Shown: positions 1-9,284, numbered from the stretch's first letter. The stretch: 64,000 bases of DNA from JAJYKN01 sp035516155 (GCA_035516155.1 DATJAP010000032.1:60107-124106); one strand, 5' to 3'. Translations and numbers: made by a program. The notes: a model not told the origin generated them from the letters alone.

Positions 1-387
1 ATGGAGTGGAACCATAGGGATGGATATCAGCAGCTGCTCTTTGATGACATCCAGGGGGTCAATTTCATCGCCTTCGTAGAACTCCATGTCAAGTTCGCCG
101 CCGACAAGTTCATGTTCGCCATCAGTGTCGAGGGAACTCACCGGGGCAAGGTCAATGCTTAATTCCGTATCAATGCCAAACGTGAAGGGCTCCAGGCATC
201 GGCTGCATTCTAGCAGGGGTCCGGACTTTATCCGCCCTGAGATATGAAGGATACCGCCTTCGGTCGACTTGATACTGAGAATAGCCTTAAAGGCAGTAGA
301 TTTTGTCCCAGAATCGAAAAGATCGAGCTGCTGCTCCAGCTCCAGTGTTAGCCCCTCCGGCGGTATATCATTGATTTTGATTGCCAT
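1..387 (-). CDS. DUF177/YceD family protein, 3' end cut by the window
   Basis: The reverse strand is open from an ATG at 387 to base 1 (129 codons, no stop). The product starts MAIKINDIPPEGL and contains the family hallmark CSRCLEPF around residue 65, followed by an acidic stretch (EFYEGDEIDPLDVIKEQL). YceD/DUF177 proteins act in 23S rRNA accumulation and usually sit just upstream of rpmF (ribosomal protein L32), which would lie beyond base 1. A GGAG ribosome binding site stands 9 bases before the ATG and a consensus promoter lies at 418-446. The family call rests on the Cys-x-x-Cys segment and the acidic C-terminal half. rpmF as the next gene is inference. Confidence 0.85.
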   Translation of the reverse strand, partial: MAIKINDIPPEGLTLELEQQLDLFDSGTKSTAFKAILSIKSTEGGILHISGRIKSGPLLECSRCLEPFTFGIDTELSIDLAPVSSLDTDGEHELVGGELDMEFYEGDEIDPLDVIKEQLLISIPMVPLH

Positions 388-417
388 TTCTTTTGCTCCA
401 GGGGCTGTAAGTGGAGA

Positions 418-446
418 ATTATATAGGGAAGCTCCCGAATTGTCAA
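418..446 (-). promoter_or_regulatory. Consensus sigma-70 promoter for the yceD-like gene
   Basis: On the minus strand TTGACA (441-446), a 17-base spacer and TATAAT (418-423) match the consensus at all 12 positions. The predicted start lies about 25 bases before the ATG at 387. The spacer holds a near-palindrome, GGGAGCTTCCC. Confidence 0.8.
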
Positions 447-670
447 GAAAAAACACGGGATACCTCTGCTTGATTGACTGTCTCGGTTTTGGCTAGGAGG
501 GTAGAGCGTCTCAATTCAATTGATGTTGATGAAATGCAACGACAAGAAGCTTCAAACGATCAGCGACAGGATACCATTTTAAATTTTTTAAAAATAGTTT
601 TGGCATTTATCCAAATTTATCACGCGCACTGTATGTGTGGTAAGAAAGTCAATAGTGGACACAAAACCTT

Positions 671-1083
671 TTATGCTGCTGGCTGTCCGGCATAGAGCTT
701 TTGTCCATAAACCGCAGGGAATAGAAACACGAGTTGTGACTGTCTGCGCTTCCGTTTGCAGTATACTTCGATGTATTCCATGAAATCCTGAATCATTTCC
801 TATTCTGTTCTCTCGAGGCGGTAATGGACAGGCTCCTGTTTGAGTCCCCCAGAAACTTTCCATCGGCGCAATATCGAACATTTTCCCTTTCTGCACATCG
901 ACGCTTTCATGTCAAACTGACCGAGCAACTCCCGATACTCATTGGAACAATATCGGTTACCACGGTCAGAATGGCGAATCAGCCCTATGGCGGGGCGCTT
1001 TGCGGCTGCGGCTCGGAACACAGACTGGCTGAGCAGATTCGTTGTAACGCACTTCCGATGCCATAACCCGCGAATTCACCGTT
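671..1083 (-). pseudogene. Decayed IS3-family transposase (OrfB), C-terminal remnant
   Basis: Pieces of one integrase-core protein can be read on the minus strand only by switching frames. GEFAGYGIGSALQR lies near 1074-1030. KRPAIGLIRHSDRGNRYCSNEYRELLGQF holds the HSDRG motif with the second catalytic Asp. APMESFWGT holds the catalytic Glu. The tail is QDFMEYIEVYCKRKRRQ, ending at a TAA at 671. At least two frameshifts break it, and the N-terminal half and OrfA are missing. IS3-family OrfB is a DDE transposase; this copy cannot be functional. No clear terminal inverted repeats were found. The remnant lies between the yceD promoter and bioA. Confidence 0.8.
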
Positions 1084-1235
1084 CAAAAGATGCTTGTGGA
1101 CCCGCAAGAAGAAAAAGGGAAAAAGCCGCATGAGCGGTGAAAACCCTCGATGCATGGGTTGATTAGGGAGGGCAGTCTCAACATGAACCCGGGGGTACAC
1201 CAGCACGGAGGGGAAAGAATAATGCTGGACAAGAA

Positions 1236-2621
1236 TCATTTTTTTTCTGTAATGGACTGAATGGCGCTGGCGACGATTTGCACCATCTGCTTCAGATCCC
1301 TCGGACTGATGGAGAGCGGCGGCATCAGCACGATTACATTGCCGAGCGGCCGGATAATAAGGCCCTGGCTCCGGCATTCGAGAGTAACTTTAATGCCGAT
1401 CTTGTCTTCTACCGGATAAGGTTCTCTTGTCGTTTTGTCTTTCACCAGTTCAATCCCAACCATAAAACCGCGCTGTCTCACTTCGCCCACGTGGGAGAAC
1501 TTTTCAAAAGCTGCTAACTCTTTCGACAATAATTTGATCTTCGGCTGAAGCTTTGTCAGCGTCTTCTCCTTCTTGAACAGGTCGATGCTCGCAAGAGCGG
1601 CAGCGCAGGCCAGGGGATTCCCGGTGTACGTATGGCCGTGAAAGAAGGTCTTCAACTCTCGGTATTCTCCCAGGAAGCCCTGATAGATGTCGTTCGTCGT
1701 AAGCGTCGCGGCAAGGGGGAGATATCCGCCTGTGAGGCCTTTCGCAATGCACAGGATATCCGGTGCGATCCCTTCATGCTCGCATGCAAACATTTTCCCA
1801 GTTCTCCCGAAACCGGTGGCGACCTCGTCCGCGATCATGAGAATGCCGTGAGTAGAACACAGTTCACGGATTTTCTTCAGATATCCAGGCGGCTGCAAGA
1901 GAATGCCCGCGGCGCCCTGCACCAACGGCTCAATGATGATCGCTGCGGTTACAGATGCATATTTCTGGATCGTTCGCTCGGCATGAGTGAGGCAGGTTTT
2001 GAGACATCCGGGATATGACAATCCGTATTTGCATCGGTAACAGTAAGGTGATTCGATCTTGCGTGTCTGGAACAGAAGGGGCTTGTATATTCTATGGAAA
2101 AGATTGATGCCTCCAACGCTCACGGACCCGATGGTATCGCCGTGATAAGCCTCAGTGAGGGAGAGAAATCCTGTTTTTCGTTGAAATTCTGGACCTTTCT
2201 GCTGCCAGTATTGGAATGCAATCTTGAGCGCGATCTCCACAGCTGTCGATCCGCTGTCGGAATAAAAGATTCGCGACAGACCTTTCGGCGCTATCTTGAC
2301 TAGTTTTTCGGCAAGGTGTACAGCGGGGATGTTGGAAAGCCCTAGTAGCGTCGTATGGCCGATTCTCTTGAGTTGCGAGGTGACGGCAGCGTCGATTTCT
2401 TTTTTCCGGTGTCCATGGACCGTTACCCAGAGCGATGATACACCGTCAAGATATTTCCTGCCGTGTATGTCAATGAGAGAACTACCTTTTCCGCTTTCGA
2501 TGATAATCTGCGGTTCCTTATCCCAGTCCTGCATCTGGGTGAAAGGATGCCACAGATACATCTTGTCCAGTTTTTCCAGACGATTGCCGGTAGTTTGTAT
2601 CTGCATTTTTCGCGGTGACAA
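1236..2621 (-). CDS. bioA: Adenosylmethionine-8-amino-7-oxononanoate aminotransferase
   Basis: BioA makes 7,8-diaminopelargonate (DAPA) from 7-keto-8-aminopelargonate in biotin synthesis, with SAM as amino donor and PLP as cofactor. The 461-aa product has the N-terminal LWHPFTQM, the YHGDTIG segment near residue 159, DEVATGFGRTG (Asp265) and the PLP lysine in CIAKGLTGGY (Lys294). A four-cysteine insertion (CYRC...C...C, residues 194-210) is seen in some bacterial BioA proteins. The start is a TTG: GGGGAG lies 8 bases before it, while the next ATG (residue 6) has no good site. No other bio gene is visible, so the gene stands alone with its own promoter. Specificity over related class-III aminotransferases is inferred from the N-terminal motif. 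Confidence 0.9.
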   Translation of the reverse strand: MSPRKMQIQTTGNRLEKLDKMYLWHPFTQMQDWDKEPQIIIESGKGSSLIDIHGRKYLDGVSSLWVTVHGHRKKEIDAAVTSQLKRIGHTTLLGLSNIPAVHLAEKLVKIAPKGLSRIFYSDSGSTAVEIALKIAFQYWQQKGPEFQRKTGFLSLTEAYHGDTIGSVSVGGINLFHRIYKPLLFQTRKIESPYCYRCKYGLSYPGCLKTCLTHAERTIQKYASVTAAIIIEPLVQGAAGILLQPPGYLKKIRELCSTHGILMIADEVATGFGRTGKMFACEHEGIAPDILCIAKGLTGGYLPLAATLTTNDIYQGFLGEYRELKTFFHGHTYTGNPLACAAALASIDLFKKEKTLTKLQPKIKLLSKELAAFEKFSHVGEVRQRGFMVGIELVKDKTTREPYPVEDKIGIKVTLECRSQGLIIRPLGNVIVLMPPLSISPRDLKQMVQIVASAIQSITEKK

Positions 2622-2665
2622 AGAATGATCTCCCCTGATTTCCGTTAAGAATGTCGGTGATTGTT

Positions 2666-2693
2666 ATTATAGTGCGCACATGGTTTTTGTCAA
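2666..2693 (-). promoter_or_regulatory. Sigma-70 promoter for bioA
   Basis: On the minus strand TTGACA (2688-2693), a 16-base spacer and TATAAT (2666-2671) lie about 45 bases upstream of the bioA TTG start. Both boxes are full consensus. A second promoter runs the other way just beyond it. Confidence 0.75.
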
Positions 2694-2705
2694 TAATAAA
2701 AAGGC

Positions 2706-2735
2706 TTGAAAACACTCACTTCTTTCTGGTAGAAT
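2706..2735 (+). promoter_or_regulatory. Probable sigma-70 promoter for htrA
   Basis: TTGAAA (2706-2711), an 18-base spacer and TAGAAT (2730-2735). The predicted start near 2742 is only 10 bases before the ATG at 2752 but 85 bases before the ATG at 2827, which favours the later htrA start. It is divergent from the bioA promoter. Confidence 0.5.
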
Positions 2736-2826
2736 ATCAAACTTAGGCATAATGATACAGGATATTTCTCGCGGTATATCCCACACGGTCGAATCGACCC
2801 GTTTATCCTGGAGGTTTTTCAGCATC

Positions 2827-4326
2827 ATGATCAAGAAGAAGAGTTATCTTATCGCTGCTGCATTTTTACTCGTGCTTGGTGTATTTGTCGGCCTTGTATT
2901 GTCATCGCATCTCAATATTATTTCCCCGCTTCCTGCCAAAAGCCAGATATCGTCCAAAACAGTGGATATCCTCACGCAGTTGAGCGATGCGCAGTCCGAG
3001 GTGGCCGCAGTCGCCACTCCTTCGGTGGTTAATATATCGACAACACGGGTGATCAAGTCGGGAGAGGAAATACCGGGCGATCTGTTTGATGATCCCTTTT
3101 TCAGAAGGTTTTTCGGAGATCAGTTCCCCCATCCGAACGTCCCGAAAGAACACAAGGAGCAGAGCCTTGGATCAGGGGTCATCGTATCCGAGGATGGATA
3201 TATCGTTACGAATAATCATGTGATTGAAAAAGCCCAGGAAATTAAGGTTTTGCTATTGAACAAGCGGGATTATAAAGCAAAGGTTATCGGCGCGGACCCG
3301 AAAACCGACATCGCTGTCATCAAAATAGACGCTAAGGGATTACCGGCGTTGCCATGGGGTGATTCAAACAAGCTCAGAGTGGGAGAGATCGTTTTTGCAA
3401 TCGGGAACCCATTCGGACTGAACCAGACCGTAACGATGGGTGTGATCAGCGCCGTCGGCCGAGCGAATGTGGGTATCGCGGATTACGAAGATTTCATACA
3501 AACTGACGCAGCCATAAATCCCGGAAACTCGGGTGGAGCGTTAATTAATGCTCGTGGCGAGTTGATTGGCATTAATACCGCTATCTTGTCGCGGACTGGC
3601 GGTTATCAGGGCATCGGATTTGCCGTACCGAGCAGCATGGCCCGGCAGGTGATGGATAGCCTAGTGAAGTATAATAGAGTCGTTCGCGGATGGCTCGGCG
3701 TCAGTATACAGGACATAAACGCGGATCTCGCCGAGGAATTTGGTGTCAAGGACCTCAAAGGCGCCTTGGTGAGCGGTGTTATGAAAGGGAGCCCCGCGGA
3801 AAAAGCCGGCATCAAACAGGGGGATGTAATCCTTAACTATGATGATAAGGTGGTCGAAGATACAGGTCATCTCAGAAATATGGTATCCCAGACCCCCATC
3901 GGTGCAACGGTGAAAATTAAGCTTCTGCGCCAGAAAAAAGAGGTTATGGTTGAGGTGAAAATCGCTGAACTAACGAAGAAAATAGCCGAAGCCTCGACAG
4001 GGGAGGAACCCTCCGGGCAATCAAAGGAAGAGGAAAGTAGCGCCTTGAGTGGATTGATCGTACGCGAGCTTACGCCGGAGCTTGCGAATCGTTTCGGTTA
4101 TGACGAGCATGAAAAAGGCATCATCGTCGTGAAAGTTGATGTCTCCAGCAGGGTTTTTGAAGCGGGAATCCGACCAGGTGATATCATCCTCCAGCTCAAT
4201 CGGAAAAACATAACGACGTTAGAGGAGTACGATAAAATCGCAGCCGGGATTAAAGCGAAAGACATGATATTGCTTCTCGTTCGCAGAAAAGGGCAAGATG
4301 TATTCGTCACCATCAAGCCGGAATAG
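2827..4326 (+). CDS. htrA: HtrA/DegP-type periplasmic serine protease with two PDZ domains
   Basis: This is a periplasmic quality-control protease and chaperone. The 499-aa product has an N-terminal signal or anchor (MIKKKSYLIAAAFLLVLGVF), a trypsin-like domain with the triad His131 (VTNNHVI), Asp161 (PKTDIAVI) and Ser235 (NPGNSGGALIN), and two PDZ domains at about 290-390 and 400-499. The ATG at 2827 was chosen because the signal segment begins there and GGAGG lies upstream (12-base gap). An in-frame ATG at 2752 would add 25 residues but has no ribosome binding site. A GTG-led PIN-TRAM gene follows after about 90 bases on the same strand. Confidence 0.93.
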   Translation: MIKKKSYLIAAAFLLVLGVFVGLVLSSHLNIISPLPAKSQISSKTVDILTQLSDAQSEVAAVATPSVVNISTTRVIKSGEEIPGDLFDDPFFRRFFGDQFPHPNVPKEHKEQSLGSGVIVSEDGYIVTNNHVIEKAQEIKVLLLNKRDYKAKVIGADPKTDIAVIKIDAKGLPALPWGDSNKLRVGEIVFAIGNPFGLNQTVTMGVISAVGRANVGIADYEDFIQTDAAINPGNSGGALINARGELIGINTAILSRTGGYQGIGFAVPSSMARQVMDSLVKYNRVVRGWLGVSIQDINADLAEEFGVKDLKGALVSGVMKGSPAEKAGIKQGDVILNYDDKVVEDTGHLRNMVSQTPIGATVKIKLLRQKKEVMVEVKIAELTKKIAEASTGEEPSGQSKEEESSALSGLIVRELTPELANRFGYDEHEKGIIVVKVDVSSRVFEAGIRPGDIILQLNRKNITTLEEYDKIAAGIKAKDMILLLVRRKGQDVFVTIKPE

Positions 4327-4419
4327 GGGACAATCTTTTGAAGAAGTTGCTGTCCCGTCAACTGTCACAGCTTATTCACATCAGTATATTTTGAGCTTTC
4401 GGGAAAGGGGGTGAGAACG

Positions 4420-5439
4420 ATGGGACTAATCCTTATACGGATATTGTTTATTTTTTTAGGCACCCTGCTCGGTTATTACGTATCTACACAGCTCTATGAT
4501 CAGGTCAGTAAGCTTGAGGGTATGGCTGTGGGATTCAGTGTGGCAGTGTTGATCATCCTTACCGAATTCTTGTTCAGGCGGGTCTCATTAAAGGTCATCA
4601 TTGGCGGTATTCTCGGTTTTATCCTCGGCCTGACAGCCGCAAATCTTATTGCTGCCCCTCTTAAACTCGTTCCGCTTGAACGGAGCATCGTCAATTTTAT
4701 TCTGCTGCTTATGAACGGGTTTTTTGGGTATATCGGCATCACGATCGGCATCAGGGAAGGAGAGAGGTTTAATCCTGCCAACATTAAAAAGTTGTTTAAG
4801 AGCGGGGCGGAAGAAAATATCAAACTAATGGATACAAGTGTAATCATCGATGGCAGGATAGCCGACGTCTGCGAGACGGAATTCCTGGATGGTACGATCA
4901 TCATTCCCCAGTTTATTCTGCACGAACTGCAGCATATCGCCGACTCCTCAGATTCGTTGAAAAGGGCACGGGGCAGGAGGGGCCTCGATATTCTGCATCG
5001 CATCCAAAAGATGAGCCATATGGAAGTTCGCATTACCGAGGAGGACTTTCCGAAAATCCGTGAAGTCGACAGCAAACTGATAGCGCTGGCCAAGAAACTG
5101 AGCGCAAAAGTCATTACGAACGATTTTAATTTGAACAAAGTAGCGGAGCTCCAGGGCGTCAAGGTGCTGAATATCAACGACCTCTCGAATGCGGTTAAGC
5201 CGGTAGCGCTTCCCGGCGAGAGCATGCGGGTCTTCGTACTCAAGGAAGGCAAGGAACCAGGCCAGGGGGTGGCATACCTGGATGATGGCACGATGATTGT
5301 CGTGGAAAATGGCCGGAAGTACATCAATAAAAACATTGACGTTGCGGTTACGAGCGTTCTGCAGACAGCGGCGGGCAGGATGATTTTCACGAAGCTGAAG
5401 GAAGACCTTGAACATGACCTTCAGCCAGCGGAGCGATAA
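4420..5439 (+). CDS. Membrane-anchored PIN-TRAM domain protein (YacL-like)
   Basis: The 339-aa product has about four N-terminal transmembrane helices (residues 1-110), a PIN nuclease-fold domain beginning LMDTSVIIDGRIADV (Asp138 as a likely metal ligand) with FILHELQ and VITNDFNLNKVA further on, and a C-terminal TRAM RNA-binding domain (about 270-330, GQGVAYLDDGTMIVVENG). This is the YacL-type layout of Firmicutes and several Gram-negative phyla; the cellular substrate is not established here. The ATG at 4420 follows AAAGGGGGTGAG; a GTG three codons earlier is possible. It lies between htrA and yebC on the same strand. Confidence 0.85.
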   Translation: MGLILIRILFIFLGTLLGYYVSTQLYDQVSKLEGMAVGFSVAVLIILTEFLFRRVSLKVIIGGILGFILGLTAANLIAAPLKLVPLERSIVNFILLLMNGFFGYIGITIGIREGERFNPANIKKLFKSGAEENIKLMDTSVIIDGRIADVCETEFLDGTIIIPQFILHELQHIADSSDSLKRARGRRGLDILHRIQKMSHMEVRITEEDFPKIREVDSKLIALAKKLSAKVITNDFNLNKVAELQGVKVLNINDLSNAVKPVALPGESMRVFVLKEGKEPGQGVAYLDDGTMIVVENGRKYINKNIDVAVTSVLQTAAGRMIFTKLKEDLEHDLQPAER

Positions 5440-5548
5440 TTAACGAAACAGGAAACAGTAGACGGTAAACAGAGGGAAAGCAGGAGAACGAAAGTTTTCC
5501 CACGACTCCGAGTGGCCCTCTACCATGTACTTCATCTTAGGAGGTTCA

Positions 5549-6292
5549 ATGTCAGGTCATTCGAAGTGGGCAACAACGAAGCATAAAAAAGCCGCTACCG
5601 ATGCAAAGCGCGGAAAGATCTTTACCAAACTTGCGAAGGAAATCACGGTTGCGGCAAAGCTAGGCGGCGGCGACCCCGGCGGGAACCCCCGTCTCAGAAC
5701 AGCGATCGCTAAGGCAAAAAGCGTCAGTTTGCCCGCAGAAAATATCAAGCGAGCTATCCAGAAGGGCACGGGCGAACTGCCGGGCGTATCCTACGAGGAG
5801 ATTATTTACGAGGGGTACGGGCCGGGAGGGGTGGCGGTAATCGTCGAAGTTATGACCGACAACCGGAACAGAACTGTATCGGAGATTCGCAATATTTTCA
5901 GCAAAGCTGGCGGCAACATGGGGGAGGCAGGCTGCGTGTCCTGGATGTTTCACAAAAAAGGGTATATTGTCGTGAGCAGCGCCAAGGCTGATGAGGACAA
6001 ACTGATGTCTCTGGCGCTTGACGCGGGTGCCGAGGATATGCAGACCGAGGACGATAATTTCGCGATTACGACAGCGCCGCATGATTTTGAGAAGGTGAAG
6101 AAGGCACTCGAGGACGCAGGGGTGCCTCTCGATGTCGCTGAAATCACGATGATCCCGCAAACATACGTGAAGCTTGACGGAAAGGAAGCGCAACAGATGC
6201 TCCGTCTCATGGAAACGCTGGAAGACAGCGACGACGTGCAGAATGTGTATGCCAACTTTGATATCCCCGAAGAAATCATGAACGCCGAGTGA
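5549..6292 (+). CDS. yebC: YebC/PmpR family protein
   Basis: The 247-aa product begins with the family signature MSGHSKWATTKHKK and continues with GGDPGGNPRLRTAI and the GPGGVAVIVEVMTDNRNRT motif around residue 85. YebC-type proteins are known as DNA-binding regulators and, in recent work, as factors that help ribosomes through difficult proline stretches; the exact role here is open. The start follows TAGGAGG by 4 bases; an upstream in-frame ATG at 5525 is not needed. It leads yebC-ruvC-ruvA-ruvB, a common bacterial order. Confidence 0.95.
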   Translation: MSGHSKWATTKHKKAATDAKRGKIFTKLAKEITVAAKLGGGDPGGNPRLRTAIAKAKSVSLPAENIKRAIQKGTGELPGVSYEEIIYEGYGPGGVAVIVEVMTDNRNRTVSEIRNIFSKAGGNMGEAGCVSWMFHKKGYIVVSSAKADEDKLMSLALDAGAEDMQTEDDNFAITTAPHDFEKVKKALEDAGVPLDVAEITMIPQTYVKLDGKEAQQMLRLMETLEDSDDVQNVYANFDIPEEIMNAE

Positions 6293-6388
6293 GTAGCAGT
6301 TCGGCTTCTGACGTTCTTGATGAGAATAATCCGTAAAATCAGCAGATCATGAGTCTATTGCACATCTGGTTTGGGTGAGGGAGGATCT

Positions 6389-6955
6389 ATGAGGGTGCTG
6401 GGGATTGACCCGGGGACGCTGACAAGCGGGTACGGGATCGTGGCCGAAGAAAACCACAAGCTTTTTCATGTAGCATCGGGCGGTATTAGTCCCTCTGCCA
6501 AGCAGCCGTTTCCAAAACGGCTCAAGAAGATTTATGAGGAGCTCGAGAAGATTATTGAAAAGTACCGGCCGCATGTAGTCGTCGTCGAGGATCTCTTTGT
6601 GTCGAAGAACATCAAGTCGGCTCTCAAGCTCGGCCATGCCAGGGGAGTTGCAATTCTAGCAGCAATGAACGCAGGGCTTCCCGTATTTGAATATGCTCCG
6701 CTGGAAGTGAAGCAGGCGGTCGTGGGGCATGGAAAGGCGGAAAAAAAACAGGTGCAATTAATGGTTAAAACCCTGTTGGACCTCCAGAAAGTTCCCCATC
6801 CCGCCGATGCTGCCGATGCCCTCGCCGCGGCGATCTGTCATATCCACTCATCGCGGCTTCGGGAAATTCTCAAGTCACCGTCGTACCTGCGCCAGCAGGG
6901 AAGAGGATTGGGCACGACGAAAGGGTCGGTCGTTCGCAGGACGCAGGCAGGATAA
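6389..6955 (+). CDS. ruvC: Holliday junction resolvase RuvC
   Basis: RuvC is the nuclease that cuts Holliday junctions made during recombinational repair. The 188-aa protein keeps the four acidic catalytic residues: Asp7 in LGIDPGT, Glu67 in VVVVEDLF, and Asp140/Asp143 in HPADAADALA. The ATG at 6389 follows GGGAGGA; an earlier in-frame ATG at 6371 would add six residues before the conserved start. The stop is one base before ruvA, so translation is probably coupled. Confidence 0.96.
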   Translation: MRVLGIDPGTLTSGYGIVAEENHKLFHVASGGISPSAKQPFPKRLKKIYEELEKIIEKYRPHVVVVEDLFVSKNIKSALKLGHARGVAILAAMNAGLPVFEYAPLEVKQAVVGHGKAEKKQVQLMVKTLLDLQKVPHPADAADALAAAICHIHSSRLREILKSPSYLRQQGRGLGTTKGSVVRRTQAG

Positions 6956-6956
6956 G

Positions 6957-7556
6957 ATGATCGCCTTACTTACAGGCAGACTTAAGCGTAAAGCCGTTGA
7001 TCACCTCATCATCGATGTATCCGGTGTGGGGTATCAGGTGCAGACTCCCTTATCAACCTATTACAAGCTTCCCGAAATCGGCGAGGAAGTCACACTTCAC
7101 ATCCACACGCACGTTCGCGAAGATGCCCTTTCACTGTACGGTTTCCTGGGGGAACAGGAAAAGGGCTTATTCCTGCTGCTGATGGGGGTTTCAGGAATAG
7201 GTCCCCGGCTCGCCCTTGGTGTGCTGTCCAGCCTGTCCGTCGCGGATATCGCTGCAGCTATACAAACTTCCGATGATGCAAAACTCTGCACCATCCCCGG
7301 TATCGGGAAAAAGACCGCCGCGCGATTGGTGCTTGAACTAAAGGACAAGACTAAACTGCTGCCCATGGCTGCCACGCCATCGGAACGCAGGGCTGCGGCG
7401 ACAGACCATAGAGAAGACGCTCTGTGGGCACTCGTGAACCTGGGATATAAAAAACAGCAGGCTGAAGAAGCGCTGAAGAAAGTTATTCATGTCCACCCCG
7501 GCCTTACGATCGAGGCTATGATCAGGGAAGCGCTTGCTGTTTTGATGAGGTACTGA
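6957..7556 (+). CDS. ruvA: Holliday junction branch-migration protein RuvA
   Basis: RuvA binds the four-way junction as a tetramer and loads the RuvB motor. The 199-aa protein starts MIALLTGRLKRKAVDHLIIDVSGVGYQV and has the two helix-hairpin-helix motifs LMGVSGIGPRLAL and TIPGIGKKTAARLVLELK, followed by the C-terminal RuvB-binding domain (DALWALVNLGYKKQQAEEAL). The start was placed one base after the ruvC stop; a longer open frame begins inside ruvC but lacks family similarity. Confidence 0.95.
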   Translation: MIALLTGRLKRKAVDHLIIDVSGVGYQVQTPLSTYYKLPEIGEEVTLHIHTHVREDALSLYGFLGEQEKGLFLLLMGVSGIGPRLALGVLSSLSVADIAAAIQTSDDAKLCTIPGIGKKTAARLVLELKDKTKLLPMAATPSERRAAATDHREDALWALVNLGYKKQQAEEALKKVIHVHPGLTIEAMIREALAVLMRY

Positions 7557-7610
7557 AAACCCTCTTTGAGGTTGGGTGACTGCTGTGATGTCTCATAAAC
7601 ATTTTCGAGG

Positions 7611-8636
7611 ATGAAATTGCAGGAGAGACTCATAGAACCGGAAAAAAACGATGACGATGTCCAATTCGACAGGAGTCTAAGGCCACTTCACTTTGATGAA
7701 TTTGTCGGCCAGGAGCGAATTAAGGACAATCTTCATGTATATATCGAAGCGGCGAAGGCGAGGGGAGAGGCGCTGGACCATGTGCTTTTCTGCGGACCGC
7801 CAGGACTGGGAAAGACGACGTTGGCGAACATCATCGCACACGAGTTGGGCGTCAATATAAAAACCACATCCGGTCCCGTACTCGAACGTGCCGGAGATCT
7901 TGCCGCCATCCTGACGAATCTCCAGGAGCGCGATGTTTTGTTCATCGACGAAATTCACCGGTTGAATCGGGTCGTCGAAGAAATTCTCTACCCCGCCATG
8001 GAGGATTTTCAGCTCGACATCATAATCGGACAGGGACCGGGCGCCCGTTCTATAAAACTCGAGCTCCCGCCATTTACTCTTGTTGGCGCCACAACGCGTA
8101 CGGGTTTGCTCACGTCGCCGCTCCGGGACCGATTCGGCATCATTGACCGGCTTGGCTTTTATAACACCGACGAACTCAGGAAAATCGTCCAGCGTTCAGC
8201 AGGGCTGCTTCAGACAACGATTGATTCCATCGCCGCCTCGGAAATCGCGCGGCGTTCTCGGGGCACCCCGCGGATTGCCAATCGGCTTCTCCGGAGAGTC
8301 AGGGATTTTGCCCAAATCCAGGGCGACGGGACCGTTACCACCGAGGTAGTCGCAAGCTCCATGGAACGATTAGAGGTCGATGAGAAGGGTTTTGACCACA
8401 TGGACAGGAAGCTCCTGCTCGCCATTATGGACAAGTTCGAAGGCGGGCCGGTAGGGCTAGAAACGCTCGCCGCGGCGCTCAACGAGGAAAAGGACACCAT
8501 CGAAGAGGTGTATGAACCATTCCTGATTCAGGAAGGCTTCCTCGACCGGACTCCTCGAGGCAGGCAGGCAACGCGTCTTGCCTATGAGCATTTCGGCAGA
8601 AAAAGGCCAGTATCGACGCAGGAGAAATTGTTGTAA
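7611..8636 (+). CDS. ruvB: Holliday junction DNA helicase RuvB
   Basis: RuvB is the AAA+ hexameric motor of branch migration. The 341-aa protein carries Walker A GPPGLGKTT (residues 62-70), Walker B LFIDEIHRLN, sensor segment GATTRTGLLTSPLRDRFG and a C-terminal winged helix (GGPVGLETLAAAL...EPFLIQEGFLDRTPRGR). Length is normal for the family. Only a weak GAGG lies directly before the ATG, so translation may depend on ruvA. The gap from ruvA is 54 bases. Confidence 0.96.
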   Translation: MKLQERLIEPEKNDDDVQFDRSLRPLHFDEFVGQERIKDNLHVYIEAAKARGEALDHVLFCGPPGLGKTTLANIIAHELGVNIKTTSGPVLERAGDLAAILTNLQERDVLFIDEIHRLNRVVEEILYPAMEDFQLDIIIGQGPGARSIKLELPPFTLVGATTRTGLLTSPLRDRFGIIDRLGFYNTDELRKIVQRSAGLLQTTIDSIAASEIARRSRGTPRIANRLLRRVRDFAQIQGDGTVTTEVVASSMERLEVDEKGFDHMDRKLLLAIMDKFEGGPVGLETLAAALNEEKDTIEEVYEPFLIQEGFLDRTPRGRQATRLAYEHFGRKRPVSTQEKLL

Positions 8637-8735
8637 AATACGCACAATAAAGCGCTGTACGACTCCTGTCCTGTATGGGTTTTCAGAAATTCCGAAGTTC
8701 ATCGTACTAGGAGCACCCCCTTCAGAGGCATATTC

Positions 8736-9278
8736 ATGAACATCCTGCTCCACATCTGCTGTGCCCCCTGCGCGCTCTATCCCTTCTTTCGGCTGAAAGA
8801 AGAGGGAATTGAGCCATCGGGCTATTTTTACAATCCCAACATCCATCCTTATCAGGAGTATCGCAGAAGGCTCGATACCGTTAAAGAGTTTGCCGCACGG
8901 GTCGGACTGGACGTAATGTACCGGGATGGATATGACCTTGATCCATTCCTGATCCGTGTCGCAGGCAAAGGGGCTCTCCGGTGTGAGCAATGCTACCGGA
9001 TGAGACTGGATGCAGCAGGCGCGGCCGCCCGGGACAAAGGATTCAGAATTTTCACGACCTCTCTTCTGTATAGTAAGTACCAGAAGCATGATCTGATCGC
9101 GGGGGTAGCGAGAGAAATGAGTTCCGAGCACGGCGTGGAATTTTATTATGAGGACTTTCGCAGGGGCTGGCGGGAAGGAATTGTTGAATCCAAAGCTATG
9201 GGTCTGTACCGCCAACAATACTGCGGCTGTATTTACAGCGAATGTGACCGGTATAGAAAGGGAGCGGACCAGGGGTGA
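8736..9278 (+). CDS. queH: Epoxyqueuosine reductase QueH
   Basis: QueH carries out the last step of queuosine synthesis, reducing epoxyqueuosine to queuosine in tRNA, and is unrelated to the cobalamin-dependent QueG. The 180-aa protein has the family's cysteine groups HICCAPCA (Cys8, 9, 12), RCEQCYR (Cys83, 86) and YCGCIYSEC (Cys163, 165, 170), which bind the iron-sulfur cluster and an extra iron. It follows ruvB by 99 bases and is followed within 6 bases by the SpoIID-domain gene. Confidence 0.9.
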   Translation: MNILLHICCAPCALYPFFRLKEEGIEPSGYFYNPNIHPYQEYRRRLDTVKEFAARVGLDVMYRDGYDLDPFLIRVAGKGALRCEQCYRMRLDAAGAAARDKGFRIFTTSLLYSKYQKHDLIAGVAREMSSEHGVEFYYEDFRRGWREGIVESKAMGLYRQQYCGCIYSECDRYRKGADQG

Positions 9279-9284
9279 TTCCGG

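Noticed and set aside
2752..2826. In-frame ATG at 2752 as the htrA start
   Set aside because: It has no ribosome binding site, lies about 10 bases from the predicted transcription start, and puts 25 non-family residues before the signal segment.
5451..5485. Short match between 5451-5485 and 28330-28362 (AGACG-TAAACAG-GGGA)
   Set aside because: The shared stretch is under 20 bases with mismatches and only two intergenic copies were seen, so it may be chance.
6807..6956. 50-codon extension of ruvA into ruvC
   Set aside because: The RuvA family start MIALLTG is at 6957, and the extension is a shadow of ruvC.
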